64,000 nt of DNA, taken from the NCBI GenBank assembly GCA_018873245.2, contig JAEMBT020000008.1, positions 4,304,001 through 4,368,000 of the forward strand. The letters are read 5' to 3'. The notes under the pieces are model-generated. The model worked only from the letters and a program-made list of their open reading frames with translations. It ran no database searches and had not been told where the DNA came from. The DNA is from Archegozetes longisetosus. Taxonomy: Eukaryota; Arthropoda; Arachnida; Sarcoptiformes; Trhypochthoniidae. Both the position numbers and the translations under genes were made by a program. Positions 59,478 through 64,000 of this stretch are shown here, piece after piece (positions within the stretch are counted from its first letter, which is position 1; each line of letters opens with the position of its first letter).

Positions 59478-61323
59478 CACATTCCACGGTTCGTAACTAG
59501 GAGTGTTTGAACGCTTGTACCTTAGTCAAAAATAGACCGATTTTAATGCGGTTTGTTTTAAAATGTAGACAACTGAACAGAAATGTCATATCAAAATTTC
59601 ACCTTGCTATCTCAACAAATAAAAAATCCAGAAATAAAAAACATAAGTTATTTAAAAAACGGTTATTTTTAACTTTTATTGTCACATACACTGTGTGTGA
59701 CCCCCGAAGTCAATGTTTTGCGAAATGTAAACAAACTCTTGAGTTCTGTTAATGTGGCTTGCAAACAAATACTTTAATTTGATTGAGTTTCAAGTGTTTT
59801 GCAATGCCGTTGACTAAAGAGGAAAGAGAGTTAAAGTTTCTGCGTTTCATTCAAATGAAATGGTCCGGACAGAAGTCATCGGTGATAATGAGAGAATTAG
59901 GTAAGTAATTAAAATGAATTTTATTTGTAGTCTAATTAATAAATTATTGTTTTAGACATTAATAAGAATACGTTCACTGAATGGAATCGCATTGACGAGG
60001 AGAACGAGCTCTTCCTGTCCGTCAAACGAGGCCTAACTCAAGGAGAGCTCAAGAAGACTACTTCAGAGGACGACCAGGCATTGCGAGCGATGGCTCTGGC
60101 AAACAATTGGAGTTCACTCAGCGATTTGCGGCAATTACCAGAATTTCAAGAGAATGAGAGACTGGGAACAGTGTCAGACACAACATTTAGACTACGTCTG
60201 CGTTCATCTGGTATTAAATCTTTATTTATTAAATATAAAAATATTAATTTTTATTTAAATATTAAGGAGTGAGATGAAGAGTGGCCGCAACCAAGCAACG
60301 ACTGCGAGAGTAGCACAAAGAGGCGCGACTGCGATACGCCAACTTAATGATAGACTGGACTTTCGTGAATTGGGCTCACGTGATATTCTTCGACGAATTT
60401 CACATCTCCAGAGGTGGTCGGCTTTGGGTATGGTGCGTAAACAACACCCGTTATGAAGAGCGCAACATTGCTGAAGTCAATGTCACGAATAGAGTGTCTG
60501 TCTCTTTTGTGCTTTTGTAAGTGCTTAATAAGTTTTAGAAAATAATTGTAAATTAATTTCTATTTATTTTAAAGCTTCAGTTTCCACGGCTTGGGAGAGC
60601 TCCACATCTTGGAGCGCACAAACGCTCAAACGTATGCAGAATTTCTTGAGGAGAAAGTTCTACCTTATATCGATCAGCATTACGATGACGGCCACATCTA
60701 TCTGCTCCACGACAATCACCCGGTTCACACGTCTAATTTCGTGAGAGAGTGGATCAACACAAATATTGGAGACGTTGAAGACTTATTTATCCCACACCCG
60801 GCGTAATGATTTATTTTAATTTAACTTAATTCTAATTTTTATTATCAGTCTCTCGCCAGATCTTAACCCTACTGAGAATTTCGGGTCAGTTCTCAAGGGA
60901 TTAGTTCGCTCTGTCCGTCCAGTGATTGACACGCGCGAAAACCTCGTGGCTGCACTCACCGGCCCCTTCGAGCAAATGCGTGGCCCGGGATGGCGTCAAT
61001 TCTTCATCTATTTAGTTGAACCGATGCCGAGGCGTTTGGCGGAAGTTACCGCTGCTAATGGTGGTCATACTCGATGTTGAGTTTTAATTTCTAGTCATTA
61101 TTAATTCAAATATTATTTAATATTTTCAAAAAAATTCATTTTCAATGTAACTTTTGCTTTAAAAATTAATTACTCTTTTGTGTCATGAGATAAAAATGGG
61201 AAATTTTGATATGACATTTCTGTTCAGTTTTTCTACATTTTAAAACAAGCCGCATTAAAATCGGTCTATTTTTGACCAAGCTACAAGCGTTCAAACACTC
61301 CTAGTTACGAACCGTGGAATGTG
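59478..61323 (+). mobile_element. Tc1-like transposon with about 122-bp terminal repeats
   Basis: The left repeat (59478-59599, CACATTCCACGGTTCGTAAC...) is inverted at 61201-61323 with few differences, and TA flanks both ends (59476-59477, 61324-61325). The body codes for a Tc1-like transposase. The element starts about 10 bp from the end of the Merlin-like remnant. It is richer in GC than its surroundings, which suggests a fairly recent arrival. Confidence 0.9.
59804..61080 (+). pseudogene. Intron-bearing Tc1-like transposase, slightly damaged
   Basis: Exons 59804-59900, 59956-60210, about 60267-60516, 60575-60802 and 60849-61080, each bordered by GT and AG. The DNA-binding part includes MPLTKEERELKFLRFIQMKW and LTQGELKKTTSEDD. 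The DDE part shows WAHVIFFDEFHISRGG (first Asp), IYLLHDNHPVHTSNF (second Asp) and SPDLNPTENFGSVLKG (Glu), so the DD34E triad is present. Exon 3 has one in-frame stop (near 60311) and the frame from exon 2 does not run cleanly into it, so this copy is probably inactive. Tc1 transposases usually lack introns; four short introns in phase are unusual. Confidence 0.8.
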
Positions 61324-62540
61324 TATATTTCTTTTAATTTTTGTGTTTGTGTTTTATTCTTTGCAAAATAAACTTGTTCTGCCTCACATCATCATAATAT
61401 TCTTAGATTCACTAAACCATTTCTTACCAATATAACCGAGGTCACTCTTTGTACTTCGTTTTCAAGTTTTAAATAAAATATACCGTCACTTATCATCTTA
61501 ATAGCATCAACATAGACTACTTTATTAGCAATTAATTCTTTAGCCTTTTTAGCTTGTGTAGCAAATAGTTTGTTTGTTAAGATGAAAAATTTCTCTAATT
61601 TTGTAATAGAATCAGTTCATATTTAATGTATCTAAATATTCCACTCTGCTATACAATATATAAAGTCAAATCTTTCCGTTCAATCACCTTAGACCAGATT
61701 TGACCAGATAAAAAATATATTGTTCTAGATCGGTCAGATTCAGTTCACTGCCTCGATCATGTTCGATCAGTTTCGAATGTATTTAAGGTTGGTTTTAAAT
61801 AGTATTAAATACAAGATTAGGCGAATATCATAAAGTATACGAGCACAATAGTGCCAGATGATATAAGGAGAAATATGTTAATGAAAATGGTTTTAGTGTT
61901 CAAGCGAAAGAAGAGCATCCTGAATCAACAAAACCACAACCATGTAAAATGATAGGGATATCAGATTCAAGTCCTAAGCGTATTATGAAAGATCTAAGTA
62001 TGAAGAGTTTTTATCGTCATGAGGTGCCTGTAAATAACAAGATATAAAAGTCAATAAAAAGTTTAATAAAGGTACTAAGAAATTATCTTTAAGGTGTGGA
62101 ACAATAGCAAACACAAACAAAGTGCATGAATTTTTATTTCCCAACGACATCTCTGAAATGGAAAAAGACATCAATTATAAACTATGATATGTTAAGTGAT
62201 TTGTTGGTTAGCGTTTAATTCTTCAACCTTTTAGTGAGAAAATTTTAAATTCCACTCATTTGTATAAGTTTAACTTTCCATGATAGAAAAAAGTATATCG
62301 ATGTTAAAACAAGTACAGTTAAAATACCAAGTAATATATGAACCCAAACCGAATATTTTATCAATAATTTAATGTTGCAATGTTATTGAAGGAGATTTGT
62401 TATCCTTTCTATGTTTTAAATCGTTTTTTAACTTTCAAAAGATAAAATATGTAAAGATATTGTATTTTATTTGATTTTAAGTTTGAAAATATAATTTTAT
62501 TTGTTGTTGACTTCTTTAGATCTATTGTTCTAATAACGTT
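61324..62540. other. Intergenic with an unrecognised coding fragment
   Basis: Mostly AT-rich. From about 61861 to 62050 the plus strand is open (YKEKYVNENGFSVQAKEEHP, KMIGISDSSPKRIMKDLSMK) and after a stop resumes near 62080 (LSLRCGTIANTNKVHEF) to a TGA at about 62188. It reads like the tail of a decayed gene, possibly linked to the RCC1 family copies on either side, but I do not recognise it. Confidence 0.3.
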
Positions 62541-62559
62541 AAACTGACTTTATTTCAGA

Positions 62560-62950
62560 TATATATAATGAATAAATATTTAGATGATAAGGCTATTGAC
62601 AACAAAAGGATTAGACTTTTGGACGACTGTAAAATCTTAATCCGTCGCCCCAACTCCAATAATCCAAATACTCAGACCCTTCTTACAATTTTATTTGAAA
62701 TACCAATAAACAAGTAAATATTTGCTAAGTTATTAAAAAATTTTATTGTCAAAGAATTATGTAGGAAACAAGTCGTTGATTTCAGAAGCAGTCGTTGTCA
62801 TGTAATTGCGCGCGCTTTTGATGGTAAAGTTTATTGTTGGGGTCAAAATGTGAGGGGAGTATTAGGAATTGGAACAGAAAATGATCAAATGCACAAACCA
62901 GTATTAAATCAATATTTGGGTGGTGAAAATATTTTAGACTTATTATAAAT
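62560..62950 (+). pseudogene. RCC1-repeat fragment, second copy
   Basis: A short frame from an ATG near 62569 (MNKYLDDKAIDNKRIRLLDD) stops at about 62716. It is followed by an RCC1 stretch at 62750-62946 (ELCRKQVVDFRSSRCHVIA, VYCWGQNVRGVLGIGTEND, LNQYLGGENILDLL) ending in TAA. It matches repeats 1-2 of the gene at 63466 at protein level and is a truncated, more diverged copy. Confidence 0.65.
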
Positions 62951-63465
62951 GAGAATAAATTAATTGTGTGCATATATTTGTTTCAAAAGTTAGTAAAATA
63001 TTTACTTAAGATTTAGTGCATTAGATGTCACTCATTTTTCCGTCTTTAAGTTGCACAAATAATATACTGTAGTATATCTGATTGAAATAACATTATAGAT
63101 ACGACAGTATAGTTCCAATGTGTCAATTGATCAATGAGTACGATATGTCACTCAGTATTGGAAACGTTTATCTGGTATTTTTCTAAAAACATATTAACTA
63201 CTAAGGGATAGAAATAATAATATAAGCGGCAGATATGAATTATAAAACATCATTTTTAACATTTCAAGGATGTTATTAATGTTTATGTTTATAACATTTG
63301 TTGATAGCGAAAAGCCCTGATTTGAGTTTGCGCTTCATTTTCTTTATCAGACATATTAGAAGTTTTAAACTTTTTCTCAGACGCATGAAGTTTAATAGTC
63401 TGTTACATATTAAACATAAATTTGTGGGAATTGACTAAATAAACTATTTTTGTGCAACTGTGAAA

Positions 63466-64000
63466 ATGTTCGAAATTAATAAATACGAATTTTTCAAGCA
63501 ATCAAAGTTAAATCTTGATTTCATCAAAAATGTCAAGAAAGTATATATCTTTTATGATTATTTGTTTGAAATTAATGTAATCATTGCTACAAATGAAAAC
63601 AAAACATATGTTTATGGTCGTAATAGCTGCGGAGTTTTAGGTTTTGGTCATGTAAATGAAGTAAAAGAGTTGACTTTAAATGAAGACTTGAGTAACAAAC
63701 AAATAATTGATTTCAAATGTAGTGATTTTCATACAATTGCACGCACAATTGATGGAAAAGTTTATAGCTGGGGTCGAAGTAAGTGTGGCGCGTTGGGGAA
63801 TGGAAGAGATGATTTTAAGAAATATAAACCAGAGTTAAATCAATATTTGAGTGGTAAAAATATTATTGATATTTGTTGTGGTGCTTTTCATTCACTTGTT
63901 TTGACAAGTGATGGTCAAATTTATGCGTGGGGTGAGAATCGTTGTGGACAGATTGGAAATGGAAAGAATGAATTTAATAAATGTGTGTTGATTCCATATC
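63466..64000 (+). CDS. RCC1-repeat protein, 5' part (RCBTB-like), runs off the window
   Basis: Open from the ATG at 63466 to the window end (178 codons). The N-terminal helix-rich lead (MFEINKYEFFKQSKLNLDFI) is followed by three RCC1 repeats: VYGRNSCGVLGFGHV, VYSWGRSKCGALGNGRDDF and IYAWGENRCGQIGNGKNEF, each followed by the H-T/S-hydrophobic strand motif (FHTIARTIDGK, FHSLVLTSDGQ). Seven-bladed RCC1 propellers act in Ran or ubiquitin pathways. A C-terminal BTB domain is expected if it is an RCBTB protein, but that would lie beyond base 64000. It is the intact member of a local family with relics at 56134 and 62560. Confidence 0.85.
   Translation, partial: MFEINKYEFFKQSKLNLDFIKNVKKVYIFYDYLFEINVIIATNENKTYVYGRNSCGVLGFGHVNEVKELTLNEDLSNKQIIDFKCSDFHTIARTIDGKVYSWGRSKCGALGNGRDDFKKYKPELNQYLSGKNIIDICCGAFHSLVLTSDGQIYAWGENRCGQIGNGKNEFNKCVLIPY

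Noticed and set aside
1..64000. CRISPR arrays, bacterial operons or ribosome-binding sites
   Set aside because: Spliced genes, a nuclear tRNA and eukaryotic transposons show a eukaryotic nuclear genome. No direct-repeat/spacer array was seen.

Overview
This is nuclear DNA from a eukaryote, most likely an arthropod and probably a mite or other chelicerate (inference). The sequence is AT-rich. Genes are split by GT-AG introns, many of them 50-200 bp, with GTAAGT-type donors. TTAGG-type repeats (the arthropod telomere unit) lie inside introns. The gene set includes a peritrophin-A chitin-binding protein, DNase II, a BTBD9-like BTB protein, an RCC1-repeat family and an SLC6 transporter. No tool was run. 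Exon borders come from reading both strands, and each full gene model was tested by checking that its exon lengths sum to a multiple of three.

Layout. 1-3.7 kb: a Polinton-type DNA polymerase scrap, a small secreted-protein gene with a one-base frame break, an LRR-like fragment and several inverted-repeat elements. 4.4-4.9 kb (minus): a type I membrane protein with a poly-cysteine tail. 5.1-7.5 kb: miniature transposons and a mariner relic. 7.9-11.5 kb (minus): a three-exon BTBD9-like gene whose 2 kb intron holds a nested foldback/hAT element and TTAGG repeats. 14.46 kb (minus): tRNA-Asp. 14.8-16.7 kb (minus): a four-exon secreted protein with a possible alternative last exon. 18.3-18.7 kb: a chitin-binding protein. 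19.0-20.0 kb: a single-pass MAM-like receptor. 20.2-21.7 kb (minus): DNase II. 22.1-23.3 kb (minus): farnesyl/geranylgeranyltransferase alpha subunit. 23.8-25.0 kb (minus): a tandem NUDT16-like protein. 25.8-26.6 kb: mitochondrial inner membrane protease subunit 2. 27.4-29.6 kb (minus): arylsulfatase B-like enzyme. 29.6-38.9 kb: mostly empty. 38.9-46.0 kb: an 11-exon atypical SLC6 transporter. 46-50 kb: transposon relics. 50.2-51.2 kb (minus): a secreted protein of unknown family. 53.0-54.3 kb: a dead Tc1/mariner. 56.1-64.0 kb: three copies of an RCC1-repeat gene (two broken, one running off the end), with a diverged tandem repeat, a small two-helix membrane protein, a Merlin-like relic and an intron-bearing Tc1-like element between them.

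The genes do not form a pathway. DNase II and arylsulfatase B are lysosomal enzymes. IMMP2L and the prenyltransferase subunit are housekeeping proteins. The rest are secreted or membrane proteins of lineage-specific type. The most notable items are: a Nudix protein with a second, catalytically degenerate Nudix copy; an SLC6 protein lacking the usual TM1 ion-site signature but carrying two PPxY motifs; telomere-like repeats that provide CTAAC branch-point-like motifs just upstream of a 3' splice site; and three secreted-protein genes that each differ from an intact frame by one base in a homopolymer run.
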